From Dichetophora obliterata (Eukaryota > Arthropoda > Insecta > Diptera > Sciomyzidae): a stretch of 64,000 nt of DNA. How positions within the stretch are numbered: the stretch's first letter is position 1; each line of letters begins with the position of its first letter. The notes under the pieces were generated by a model. It did no database searches, was not told the origin of the DNA, and saw only the letters and a list, made by a program, of their open reading frames with translations. The position numbers and the translations under genes are program-made. Positions 34,531 to 46,100 of this stretch are shown piece after piece. The stretch covers positions 80,445,630 through 80,509,629 of the forward strand of contig OY986436.1 of assembly GCA_963920525.1 (NCBI GenBank), given 5' to 3'.

Positions 34531-36417
34531 GAATCGTATTTTAGTGACTATTAGGTTAAGAAATAAACTTCACTCGAAATGGAAAATAAATCCGTCTAAA
34601 GCTTTTTGGGATGAGTTTAGAAGAGCTCGAAATGCTGCTACTGTTATGATCAGACAAGCTAAAATAAATTTTTATAACTCAAAACTTAATCCTAACTTAA
34701 ACTCCAAACAGTTGTGGCATAATATAAAAAGATACAGAGTTTTTAGTAAAAATACTAGTGAGTGCAATTTAGATCCAAATGGGCTTAATGATTTATTTTT
34801 AGACAGTGTCAACCCCAGCTCTGAAACTCCAGTTCACAAGGCTGAGCTACCAATGCTGATTACAAATTCTTCATTTCCCTCTTTTAAGTTTGTCTCAGTA
34901 TGTGAATATTTTGTCGCTAAATGCATAATGAAGATAGCTTCGAATGCTGTTGGAATTGATGGAATGCCGATTAAGTTTATAAAACTAGTCTTGCCATATA
35001 TAATATCTAAGTTAACGCACATAATTAATATTTGTTTAAGTAGCTCCCGATTTCCTGACTTATGGAAAGCTGCTACGGTCTTGCCGGTAGCAAAATCTGC
35101 ATCTGTCTCTGTACCCAATGACTACAGACATATTAGTATACTACCTGCGCTGGGAAAGGTTTTGGAACACATTATGGCCAACCAAATCGCTGGCCACCTT
35201 AATACATTTAAGTTGTTATCGCCGCTGCAGTCTGGTTTTAGAACTGGCCACAGTTGTTCTACGGCTGCTGTTAAAATCATTGACGATATCAGAATTTCTT
35301 ACGACCAAAACTTTCTGACACTTCTTTGCCTTGTAGACTTTTCTAAAGCATTCGATTCTGTTAATCATAATCTACTTTGTCAAAAGCTTAGAAACTACTT
35401 CATGCTTAGTTCTACTGCTGTAAATTTATTTTCTAACTACCTGGAAGGGAGAATGCAAAGGGTTAAAGTGGGAAATGCTTACTCATCACTCAGGCCGGTA
35501 GTTGCTGGAGTTCCTCAAGGGTCTATTCTGGGCCCACTATTGTTCTCCATTTTCATCAATGATATTTTCTCCGTCTGTAAATATGCAATTGTTCATGCTT
35601 ATGCTGATGACATTCAGCTTTATCTCTCTCGACCTACTGGACTCTTAGAAGATTTGACCTTTAGACTTAACTTTGACTTAAACTTATTGAATAACTGGGC
35701 TGTTACTAACATGCTACGTTTAATCCTCTGAAAACTAGTGTACTGCCCATTTCAAGAAATAACTCGTGCTTCATTGATATTCCTCCCCTGTTTGTTGGAG
35801 CGGACCAAATTAAATTCGTGGTCAAAGCCAAAAACTTAGGATTTATAATAAATTCAAAACTTACTTGTACGGACCATGTTAACAACACAATAGGTAGAAT
35901 ATATGGGACATTACGTTACTTACGCACCTCTTCGGACTACACGCCTCTTGAAACTCGTCGCAGACTAGTTATACAATTAACCATGCCGCATATAACATTT
36001 TTTGATGTAGTTTATAGTCAGCTTGACTCACAGTCACAGCATAAACTCTTGGTATCATTCAATAGTGCGGCTAGGTATGTGTATGGAGTTGATCGCTATG
36101 ACCATATTTCTATACAAAGTAAAGGCATTCTTGGCTGCAGTTTATCTGAGTATTTAAACATTCGAAACATTTTATTTTTACACAAGCTAATGTATTCACA
36201 AAGCCCGGAATATCTTTACGAAAAATTGCAATTTTTCCAATCACAACGGTCAACTAATTTTGTTGTTCCTAGGGTACAATATCTGAACAGTAGTAGGTTA
36301 TTTTTTGTCAGCACCATTAGAATGTGGAATGCCTTGCCTAACTCTTTAAAACGAGCTGCCTCACGAACCAGCTTCAAACATGCTATATTTAAAAAAGGGC
36401 TGCACAATTACATTTGA
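34531..36417 (+). pseudogene. LINE reverse transcriptase (Jockey-type), 5'-truncated
   Basis: An open frame to 35731 contains WKAATVLPVAKSASVSVPND, LLSPLQSGFRTGHS, CLVDFSKAFDSVNHNLL, AGVPQGSILGPLL and a catalytic YADD (AYADDIQLYL near 35600). A frame change at 35725-35815 leads to a second open frame (35818-36417) with KAKNLGFIINSKL and the C-terminal IRMWNALPNSLKRA. The endonuclease expected before the linker was not found. The sequence is open to the junction with the antisense LINE fragment at about 34530, so the endonuclease was probably lost there. ORF1 at 31344 is likely from the same element. The catalytic motifs are intact, but the frameshift and missing endonuclease make it inactive. 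Confidence 0.75.
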
Positions 36418-37347
36418 ATCACTGTACAAAACATTTGTGGGGATCGCAATTACTTTCGTTCTCTCACTCTCATTTGCGGATAGCGTTGGCGTTAGTGAAA
36501 ATTGTAGGTGGTAGTGTGCGTAAGTGGAAAACCGATTGAAAGCAAAACAAATAATAAATTGTCTATCGCGTATTAGTTATGCACATAAAAATAACTTGCA
36601 AGAGGAGTACAAGTTGGAAAGTACTTGAAATACTTGATACATAATTTCAGTAATTTAGAAGAAAAATTTGCAGTTGCATGCTTTAATTTAAATGTATATT
36701 TTATTAAAAACAAAAATAGATAGAGATAACAAAAAACCAAAAAAATTTCAAAAAATTAAACTTTATGTGTGGTAATATATATATATTAATTATTAATGTT
36801 TGACTGTAAAAGCATAATTTTAGTTTTAAAAAAAATAATAAGTTTAAAATCGAAGCTCACAATTTTTACTTTTATAGCGGCGTTATTAAAACTACTATTA
36901 ATATGGTCATTTACAGAAAAAGAATTACTGTTTGTTGGCTGTAAGCATTTAAGCATTAAAAAATTAAAATAAAACAATAATTCAATATTTACTTCATCAA
37001 TTTCCATTTTTTTTTTAGTTTAACTTTTACTTTATTTTTACTTTACTAAGGTTTTCATTAGCAACTGATAATGACTTCTGCTTTCAGCATACGAAAGTAT
37101 TTGCAGTAGAAGATAGAACTATACAGTTTTTTTTCATTTGCTGTGATAGCGACCGATAATTACTGTAATTGGTTAGAGCAAGTTGCGTATGCATTTGATA
37201 CGAGAGAGAAAGAGTTAAAACATTACTTTTTCTCTGAGCAACAAGCAACGGTTTTACGCTATTTCTTTGCTTACTTCTGCTACATGTGATGTGCGTAGCT
37301 AAAAGTACTTGATGGAATCAAAGAAGTAAATACATTTGTGCAGCCCT
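36394..37347. mobile_element. Candidate hAT-like MITE with AAAGGGCTGCACAA ends
   Basis: AAAGGGCTGCACAA at 36394-36407 is exactly reverse-complemented at 37334-37347. The left copy coincides with the last codons of the upstream LINE reverse transcriptase, so it either reads as the natural C-terminus or replaced it. A third copy of this end stands alone near 6982. The interior has CAAGTACTTGA-type palindromes as in the element at 2425-3437. A matching 8-bp duplication was not found. The interior is noncoding. Confidence 0.45.
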
Positions 37348-37837
37348 TTAATATATAAATACTTTAGCTCTTTAAATCAATAAATCTATTATTTTTCATA
37401 ATTTTATCTATTTATTTTCTCTATACTCCAAAATCTGAACTCTATTTTCAGTACTCTTTACAAAAATATATTAAGATGCTTAATAATAATGTTAACTTGT
37501 TTTTGAAATATTTTATTATGTGTTAATTTTCCATATCATTTGTTTAAAGCTAATATTCTGTGATTTTTGGCAAACGAAGCAGAACATAACCAAAAATCGA
37601 AAGAATTTATTGTGTCTGAACAGTTTGCAGGAAAAACTTTCACTTCATTCAGACACAATAAGTTTTATCGATTCATGGCTATATGCCGTTTCGTTTGTCA
37701 ACTGTTCAATTATTGTGGTTTGTTTTTAATCGCCTTATCCTTAAAACAGCACGCAGAAAAGTGACATTTTCGACTTTAATTGTAGCAAACATATTTCTAT
37801 TTACGGTAAATATATTTCGCAATTCTGACCATATTTT

Positions 37838-37975
37838 AGCGGCTGTGGCCTACTGGTAGTGTGCGTGGCTCGTATGCGAAAAAGCCGCGGTTCAAATCCA
37901 AGCTCGGATAGAAAATTTTATCAAATGATTTTTTAATTGAATTAATATTTCTGTTCAGCCCAGACAATGAATACT
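37838..37975 (+). mobile_element. tRNA-derived SINE, short copy
   Basis: An A box (TGGCCTACTGGTAGTGTGCG) and a B box (GGTTCAAATCC) lie about 40 bp apart. They are followed by CTCGGATAGAAAATTTTATC and CAGACAATGAA, which match the start of the body of the SINE at 28557. The 3' portion of the body is missing. Confidence 0.65.
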
Positions 37976-38270
37976 GAAGTGCATGCAAATAATAAAATAA
38001 AATTATTGTTTCAATTCATAATATTCAATTCATAATATAGTTGTTGCAATCATTCTATTTTCGACCCAATAAGAGAATAATGATTGTTTCAATAATATTT
38101 TAGTTCCTACAAAAAAGTTCCTTTTCTAAATATGGTTGTTGTAAACATTTTATCATGATCAAGGAAAGTATTATATGTTTAAGAACATGTTAGCAACAAT
38201 CATAATCCGAATCATACTATGATCCTCTTAAAACATGGTTGTTGCAATTATATTTTTTTCTCTGCGTGTA

Positions 38271-38582
38271 TGGATGCGGGTTAAAAAATTATTAAAATTC
38301 AAATCTTATTTTTTGGTATCAAAGGTTGGCAGTAGGTTGGTAGCAGTAAAAATTTGAAAAGTTGTAACAATTTGTCTGAAATGTTTTGTTTAACAAATTT
38401 CATATACATATTCAAGTCATGAATAAGGTGAATTCATATTAATTATTCATTTAAAGTTTTCATTGTCTGATTTGGCCAGGGGGGCAAACGATTGTAGTAA
38501 TACCGTTAAGACCGAACGAGCATTAACAAATTGTAAATTTGGTGACAAGTAAATAAAATTTGTTTAGTTGTGCTTCCATAAG
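38271..38582. other. AT-rich stretch with weak Gypsy-like continuation
   Basis: Downstream (minus strand) of the protease fragment, frames read FIYLSPNLQF-like text near 38530, which could be the frameshifted continuation of the protease domain. A GCCAGGGGGGC patch lies at 38475. Nothing else is seen. Confidence 0.35.
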
Positions 38583-38996
38583 TTATAGGCATTGTAATAA
38601 ACCAATAACGCAATTATTAGTGCCATCTGCAGTGCTCAGAGAATTGTTTAGAGATGTAAGCTTAACATCGAGCTCATTAAGCAGTTCAATACAATTCTTG
38701 CCAAGAACACTAACAGATGCACCAGAATCGTGTAATGCAAAAAATTTTTTTTCACCTATATGTATTTTTACATATGGCCTATTGTCACTAGAAACGTTTG
38801 AACAACTTGAATCCAAAATTTTTCTATAATTTTTTCGTTTTATAAATCTTTCTCTACATCTTAAAATTTTCTTCGACACAGGTGGTTTGCCAAATATTCT
38901 ATTTTTAGCTGCAAGGTAGTTTGTTTTACGAGCATGTAACATCTTACGAAAATCAAAATTAACGTATTTAGAATCATCAGATATTTCTTGTTCCAT
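38583..38996 (-). pseudogene. Ty3/Gypsy-type retropepsin fragment
   Basis: An open frame of about 137 codons contains RPYVKIHIGEKKFFALHDSG followed by ASVSVLG. This is the retroviral-type aspartic protease active site (D-S-G-A) preceded by the usual V.I..... beta strand, and followed by LSTADG as in Gypsy-group proteases. The N-terminal part is Lys/Arg-rich, as in a gag-protease linker. No reverse transcriptase, integrase or LTR was found nearby, so it is an isolated piece of an element. Confidence 0.65.
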
Positions 38997-39132
38997 GACT
39001 GGCTTCTTTAAAATTAAAATTGATTAATGATTGGTTAAAGTTTTCTCAATACTATTTTGAGGGATTTGGGACTCGAACGAGTCCCCCTTAAGCTTTCTCG
39101 TTCGTTACTTGGTTTTCCGAGTGCTTAGTACA

Positions 39133-42042
39133 TTTATTTATTTATTTATTTTATTTATTTATTTCATTTACCGGGTTTTTTCCCCTTAGAGATTACAAAA
39201 ACTTAAAACTAAATTAGTTTAATTGTAAATTACACATTATTACATATTATGATGGGTTTAACCCATAGGAACTTTGCATATATATTGCAGTTATTCTTGA
39301 AACTATAACAGTCTATTAATAATGTCCTCCAACTGTGTCTTGAATACATTATCTGCCCATACTAAAGTCCAATAGATTAGCTACCGAGTTGCTTTTCGAA
39401 CGGCACCTTGTCAATGGTTCATTTATTTGTTCTATGGTGGGATATATAAAACAGTTAATTTTCTCTGAGACAACGAGCAGGAATGTGAAACGTAATGAGG
39501 GATAATAGTTCCGGAGAATTTATTGCTCCGTCGACAATGTCTTTTATAAACATTATATTAGCCATTTCTCATCTTTCCGCCATTATATGTAAATGCAGCA
39601 ACCGCCAGCGCTCCCACGCTTTTGGATTTTTTTCAATTCTGTTGACTGAGTTTTTGTATAGTGGGTCAGATATTATGCTGCCATACTCTAGAATTGATCT
39701 AACCAAACTGGAAAAGATTGTTTTAGCTGTATATGGGTCTGAAAACTCTCTGGAGTTGCGTTTTAGAAAACCTAGGCTAGAATTTAACTTGGATATGATG
39801 TACTCGAACTGGGCATCAAAACCAAACTTCGAGTCAAAGTCAACTCCTAAGTCCTTAATTTGGTAATTTCTCGGAATTATGCTACCATCATTAGACACAT
39901 AGTTATATTTGATAGGTATATTCTTACGGGAAAACGTTAAGATATAACATTTTGAAACGTTCACTTTCAAGTAGTTTATTCTGCACCATTCAACTAGAGC
40001 ATATATATCTTTTTGTAATTTTGAGCAATGATCTACAGATTCGACGCTGCAGAAGATTTTTAAATAGTCAGCGTAAAGAAGGCTCTCGCTGTACTCAAAT
40101 ATTTGGAGTAAATCATTAATAAATAAGGTGAAGAGCAGTGGACCCAAATGACTCCCTTGGGGTACTCCAGATTTGGTATTTATAATTCTAGACACTTTGT
40201 CACCGACTTTAACAACAAGCTTTCTATCTTTTAAATAAGACTCAATCCAACTTAAAAACCGCTAGTGAACTCCCCTTCTTTCGAGCTTCATCAATAAAAT
40301 ACTATGTTGTAGACTATCAAAGGCCTTAGATAGATCGGTATAGTTCGTATTCGTGGATCGTCCTGGGAAAAACCGTGCTGCCGGGTGGATGCAATGGTTT
40401 TTACTTGTTTAAATAACATCTCGTTAATAATTTTATCAAAGGTTTTCGGAATGATGGAAAGTGTAACTATAGGTATATAATTATCTATAAGATGTTTATG
40501 ACAAGACTTGTGATTTGCGAAATGAAAGCTGTTTTCCATTCATCTAGAAAAACCCCCTCTAAAACTGACTTGTTTTTTTGAGATTTTTGCTCAAGGCGAA
40601 GTGCGAAGTGCGAAGAAATATTGGTGGAAGCATATCATAGCCAGCACTTTTCTTGTAGTAAAGGTCAGCGAGAGACAGGAGTACATAGTCTGCATTAATT
40701 TCAAGTACATCTATGTTGAGCGATTGTTTTATATCGGAATAATTAGCTAAGTTAGGTTCCGTGTTTGTGTTTTTAAATACAGAGCCGAAAAAATCTGCGA
40801 ACAGCCCACTTACACCACCGGGGTCATCGGCAGTGACTCCTTTAAACTCCATACAGTTTATAAAACCGTATGTTTTCTTTTTAGAATTAATATATATATT
40901 AATATAATACCAAAAATATTTTGCGTTTGATTTAATATCATTCTCAAAAGAGGACATGTACTGTTCATATGAAAAGTTTGAAAGGAACTCGGATTCGCGC
41001 CTGCGTAGGTGAAATTGAAATGCATTAAAAGCTTCAAAGTTGGCTTTTCGAAAGTTATAAGACAAAGCCCGTTCAACACTCCCTTGATTATCAAAAACAT
41101 AAAAATTGAAACGTAGAACAAGCGCCTTATAAGCATTTTCGTTTATTTGTTGGGAGCAGGGCACTCTTCAGAGAAAGAGCACAGAGAGAACCTTCCGAGA
41201 AGAGTATACGCTGAGTATGCTCAGAGAACTTTGAATTAATAAAAAATCAAAACAGAGCACCAATTGTCAAAGCTGTCACTTAGTATTTTTTCGGCCATTA
41301 TAACAAATTTTATTAAATATTATATACACAACTACTTACTTTCAGCCATTTCTGCATTAATTAATAGTATTTTATTGCTGTTTTGCTTTTCGATGAATTG
41401 TTGCAGCTCAATTTATTTTGTTAGAATGTGTTTGAGGGCAATTTGATTGAGAGCTTTCGTCGTGCTACGAGTGTACACAAAAACACGATTAATCTATTCC
41501 TAACGCTCGGAACAAAATGAAAAACACGAGCATGGTTTTTGACAGTTCTTGCTCTGCTCCCAACAAATAAACGAAAGCGCCTTATGGTGAACTGATTCAT
41601 TTGTGAGTGGCATGTCACATGTAGAAAGTTCATACCTGAAATCATTTGTAACAAAAATGAGAACAAGAATCCTAAAGATATCGTTAAAGTGATTGTTGAT
41701 TTGGAAAAGGTTAAATTAATATAGAGTGTCACATAGTGTGGACTCTATAATGCCACTCACATTGAATGGCATAAGAATATTTTCTTCGGAACAAAACTTC
41801 CAGTTTATAGATCCCAAATTAAAGTCGCAAAGAATACATGGAATTTGGTTTGTACTTAAATTATTAACTATGTACTCAATGTTAAAAAGATGGTCGCTAT
41901 ATACATCCAAGCAACTTGTAAGAGGAAAATAATTTCATTTTTGTTACATGTATGTAAATTTCCAAAGGATACGGATACACATATTTGCTCGATTCCTGCA
42001 GATATGCGAGGAAGCTGAATTTCTTTACTAGAGAGTTTCGAT
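39133..42042 (-). pseudogene. LINE B (CR1/Jockey-like), 5'-truncated and mutated
   Basis: The element runs right to left. Endonuclease parts come first: EIQLPRISAGIEQICVSVS near 42000, CILCDFNLGSINW near 41815 and VTNDFRYELSTCDMPLTNES near 41630. Then the linker (41164-40850), QHGFSQDDPR near 40380, and the palm (RIINTKSGVPQGSHLGPLLF at 40190). The catalytic box reads LLYADYLKIF near 40075: the second Asp of YADD is Tyr. The C-terminal part extends to 39569, and a TTTA-repeat tail lies at 39133-39170. Several frameshifts interrupt it. A 446-bp MITE (41131-41576) sits in the endonuclease. The first part of the endonuclease and ORF1 are missing; the sequence stops where the tail of LINE C begins. 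Confidence 0.8.
41131..41576. mobile_element. MITE, 446 bp, with 9-bp target duplication inside LINE B
   Basis: TTTCGTTTATTTGTTGGGAG (left, from about 41137) is reverse-complemented at the right end (to 41576). GCGCCTTAT flanks the element at 41122-41130 and 41577-41585. Removing the element and one copy restores a continuous LINE frame reading NESVHHKALVLRF across the site, which confirms the duplication. A length of 8-9 bp suits hAT, P or Mutator-type insertion; the end sequence does not decide between them. Confidence 0.8.
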
Positions 42043-42850
42043 GATATTTATTTATTTATTTATTTATTTATTTATACTTCATCAATGGAATAGTTTCCTT
42101 ACTGACTACAATTAACAAACGAGAAAAATAAATTAAATTAAATTTCAATAAAAATAATACAATAATACTATAACTAAAAACAAATACTTTTAAGCAAATT
42201 AACGATAAAAGCTATTTAACAAATTTTTAAAACCAATTTTGAGCATGAAAAATCAATTTCAATTTCTTTAGATACTCTGTTAAATTCAATTAAGGCACGA
42301 TTTAGAGGAGCATTTATTGCGTAGTTAGTTCTCAACATTCTGATGTAAAATAAATCGTAGAAACGAAGATTTCTTATAGGAATATTAAAATTAATCACCC
42401 CTAAAAGACGCGGACAATCGATAGCACCACTAACAAGATCAAAGATAAACATTAGGGAAAGCATTATTCTTCTACTTTGCAATGTTTTTAAATCTATAAG
42501 TAAACATCAAACATTATATGAGGGAAGAGGTTCAATAGGATATAATGATTGTAAAGTGTAACGGGTAAATACTTTTTGTTGCCGCTCGAAGCGATTAATA
42601 TGGAGAGCATAATATTGATTCCAAATCAACGAGGCATATTCCAGTCTAGATCTAACCAAAGAAGTATAAAGAGTTTTATACGTGTATCGGTCCAAAAAGG
42701 CGGTACTATTACGCCGAACAAAAGCCATCATAGCGTAAGCTTTCGAGATTATAAAATCAAAGTTATTTGAGAATGTTAATTTGGTATCAAAAATGACACC
42801 TGAGTCTGAAGTTTTCTCAACTTTTTGCAATACAGAGGTACCAATGTGAT
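42043..42850 (-). pseudogene. LINE C, 3' part (reverse transcriptase C-terminus and tail)
   Basis: The minus strand gives SDSGVIFDTKLTFSNNFDFI and a thumb region with RSRLEYASLIWNQYY (42507-42830). The C-terminal part follows (42216-42482) and then an AT-rich 3' UTR ending in a TTTA-repeat tail at about 42045-42074. The copia element inserted at 42846-42850 (GTGAT), separating this part from the rest at 47151-49530. One frameshift lies near 42490. Confidence 0.75.
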
Positions 42851-43071
42851 TGTTAGCGTATATACGCTTTACATAGTTTATTGCTCAGTTTATTTAGTTA
42901 CTCATGCATACAAATGCATTCCTTTGATATATACATATTACATTTGTTACATACATACATTTGTTCATGCTCTTTTGTTTTTGAGCTATACATTCTTTTA
43001 ATAAATCACTCATGTTATACATCTTGAAGCAGTTAGACGTCGCTTTTATTTCACCGCTAGATAAGTTAACA
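42851..43071 (+). repeat. copia-type 5' LTR, 221 bp
   Basis: Begins TGTTAGCGTATATACG and ends GATAAGTTAACA. It is identical base for base to the 3' LTR by direct comparison. An AATAAATCA-type poly(A) signal lies near 42999. It should contain promoter, R and U5. Confidence 0.95.
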
Positions 43072-43086
43072 GGTTATGGGCCCAGC
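43072..43086 (+). promoter_or_regulatory. Primer-binding site matching internal initiator tRNA-Met
   Basis: GGTTATGGGCCCAGC directly follows the 5' LTR. It is complementary to an internal segment of insect initiator tRNA-Met (around the anticodon stem), the unusual half-tRNA primer known for Drosophila copia. This supports copia-type priming. Confidence 0.85.
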
Positions 43087-43107
43087 GTGCTGATAATTTA
43101 AACAGAA

Positions 43108-46100
43108 ATGGAGGACATAAAGATTGGCAAGCTCGAGAACGAGGAAGGTTGGACAATTTGGAAGTTCCAGATTAAGGTGGTGCTAAGAGCAAGTAGCCTT
43201 TGGGAAATCGTAAGTGGAGCTGTAGTTAAACCAGAACCTGAATCCGAGCAAATCAAGTGGATGGCAAATGATGCCAAGGCACAGAAAATTCTGGTGGTTG
43301 CAATGGGAGAAGAACCACTTATGCACGTTATCAACTGCGATACTTCTGCCGCCATGTATGCTGCGTTAGAAAGTGTGTACGAGCAAAAATCTGAAACGTC
43401 AATTCATCTATTGCAACAACAATTTTTTCAATATGCAAAGAATCCAGAGGACAGCATAGCAATGCATATAGCAAGATTGCAGAAAATCGCGAAGCAATTG
43501 GAAGATCTTGGTGAGAAAATTTCTGAAACCATGCTTGTGACGAAAATCCTAATGACGTTGCCGGACCAATACAATCATTTCTTTGCGTCATGGGAAGCAA
43601 CCGAAAAGAAGGAAAGAACGTTGAAAACATTAACAGCGCGTTTGTGCATGGAAGAATCCAGATTGGGTGTGCAGCCAATAAAGCAGGATGCGTTCGTGGC
43701 TAAGCAGGTAAATAAGCCAGGCAATAAGCAGCAGAAAGGCAAATGTTTTATTTGCAAAAGGCGTGGACATTGGAAAAAGGACTGTCCAAATAGAAAAAGT
43801 AGCGAGAAACTAACACGAGGCGATGCGTTTGTAAGTGAGGTTATGTTTGTGCAGTCAAACATATCACAAGAAACCAGTTGGTATATGGACTCTGGTGCTA
43901 GTGACCATATGTCGCATCGCAAAGAATGGTTTAAGAGCTACGCTAAGCTTGATAATCCAAGGGGTGTAAGAATTGCTGATGGATCCATTGTACAGGCGTA
44001 TGGTAAGGGCGACATTGTTGTAGAGGCTTATGATGGTAATGAGTGGAACGTGAAGTATTTAGCTGACGTGCTTTTTGTGCCAGATATAAAGCTTAATTTA
44101 TTTTCATCTAATGCATGTTTAGACAAAGGCTACTCATTAAAAGCACATGGAAACAGTTGCTATTTTGAAAAACAAGGCAAAGTGTGGCTTCAAGGTACTC
44201 GCGAAGGCTCAAAGTTGTTTAAGCTGCTTTTAAAGGTTCAACACTCCGAACTACAAGCGAACATTTCTGTTAAGTCCGAGTCGCTGCAACTGTGGCATGA
44301 GCGTATGTGTCATCAAGCAAAGGAACACGTAAAGAAATTGCTGCGTCAGCAAAATGTCTCATTTGGCGACACTGATTTTTTATGTGAAGGATGTATCATG
44401 GGTAAGCAGCATCGCCTACCATTTCACCAGAGCATAAACAGAGCAAGCATGTCAGGTGAGCTGATACATACTGACTTGTGCGGACCTATGCAAGAGACGT
44501 CATTTGGAGGCGCTCGTTATATGCTATTATTTCGAGACGACTATTCTAACTATCGGTTCGCCTATTGTATAAAAACGAAATCAGATGTTTCATCGGTTCT
44601 GGAATGGTTTTTGGATCGAGTGGAAGCTGAAACTGGAAAAAGGGTACAGCGGATCAGGTCAGATAATGGATTAGAATACGTCAACAAAGATGTGACTGAA
44701 ATTCTACGTAAGCGTAAAATTGTTCATCAAAGGTCTACACCTTATACGCCAGAACATAACGGGCGCGCCGAAAGGGACATGCGAACTTTAATTGAAGCAG
44801 CAAGATCAATGATTCACGCAAAAGGTCTAAGCATGAAATATTGGGGCGAGGCAGTACAAAATGTCGTTTTCACCTTGAACCGGACTGGTAGAAGTCAATC
44901 CGATGGAAAGACGCCATTTGAGTTATGGTTTGGGCAGAAAGCAGATTTATATGTGCTTCGAGTCTTTGGATCAGATGCATATGTTCATGTTCCACAAGAG
45001 AAGCGTAGAAAGCTAAATGCGAAATCTAAAAAAGGCATTTTCGTTGGGTATGAAGAGCACTGTAAAGGTTACAGAATCTGGATACCACAAGAAAGAAAAA
45101 TTGAGATTTCAAGGGATGTCATCATCAACGAAGTTCGCAACGATGTCGTTTTTGTGCAAGAGCAAGATGCAGTTGCAGCTGCGCCAACAAAGGCTGTAGT
45201 ATCAGAAGAAACTCCTAAAATCAGTATTAAGGAAGAATACCAAAATTGTGTTTTCGAAGATGTTGTTAATGGTGTAAGTACGGACAATCTAGAAGTTCGT
45301 GGTATAGTTACTCGTTCAAAAAGCAAGGAGTTGGAAGCAGCAACGTTGCATTGTGCATATTTGGTCAATACTGAAACTCCTACAAGTTATCAAGAGGCAT
45401 TGTCCAGCGATTTTAATATGCAATGGAAGCATGCAATGGATGAAGAGTTTCAGTCTTTAATCAGCAACAACACATGGAATTTGGTGAGTCTACCAAGAAA
45501 CAAAACAGTCATTTCAAATAAATGGGTATACAAAGTCAAGCGTAAGGAAAATGGTGAGATCGAGAGGTTTAAAGCGCGCTTAGTTGCACGTGGCTTTACT
45601 CAAAAATTCGGGGCTGACTATGAGGAAACTTTTAGCCCGGTGGCCAAGTTTACGTCGATTCGAATGATTTTGGCGATGTCCAATGCGCTTGATTTAGCGA
45701 TAAAGCAGTTTGATGTGAAAACAGCGTTTTTATATGGCACACTCGATGAGGAAATTTATATGCATCAACCTACTGGCTATGAAGACGGTAGCAACAATGT
45801 GTGTAAGCTGAAGAAAAGTCTTTATGGTCTTAAGCAAGCATCAAGGTGTTGGAACCGTAAATTCACACAGATGTTAGAGGGCTTTAATCTTAAGGCCAGC
45901 ACAGCAGACCCATGCGTTTTTGTAGGGAATGTAAAAGGGACAAAGATAATACTTGCGATCTACATCGATGACGGCATTATAGCAGCGCAGTCGACAGAAG
46001 CGCTTGACGAGATAGTCAACTATCTTAAAACTGAATTTGACATAAAGGTGTTTGAGTCCATATTCTACCTGGGTATGGAAGTTATCAAGCGGCCGGACAA

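Larger units (their letters stand above)
31075..38270. mobile_element. 7.2-kb inverted-repeat element at a TA site, host to several insertions
   Basis: CACGCAGAGAAAA at 31077 is reverse-complemented at 38256-38268. The immediately flanking dinucleotide is TA on both sides (31075-31076 and 38269-38270), as in Tc1/mariner-type insertions. Both subterminal regions (31090-31300 and 37980-38260) share motifs such as TTGCAATCAT, CATGGTTG and AATAATATT in opposite orientation. All recognisable coding sequence inside belongs to LINEs inserted later. The element itself is probably a MITE of about 500 bp before the insertions. Confidence 0.55.

Noticed and set aside
30460..38500. G-rich patches near 30480 and 38475 as ends of one transposon
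   Set aside because: The two patches do not align as inverted repeats beyond a short G-run.
39070..39095. Palindrome around GACTCGAACGAGTC as a regulatory site
   Set aside because: Short, single occurrence, beside a LINE tail; no supporting context.
27746..42074. CRISPR-like arrays from the TAAA/TTTA runs and regular repeats
   Set aside because: These are LINE tails and minisatellites in a eukaryotic genome; there are no spacers or cas genes.
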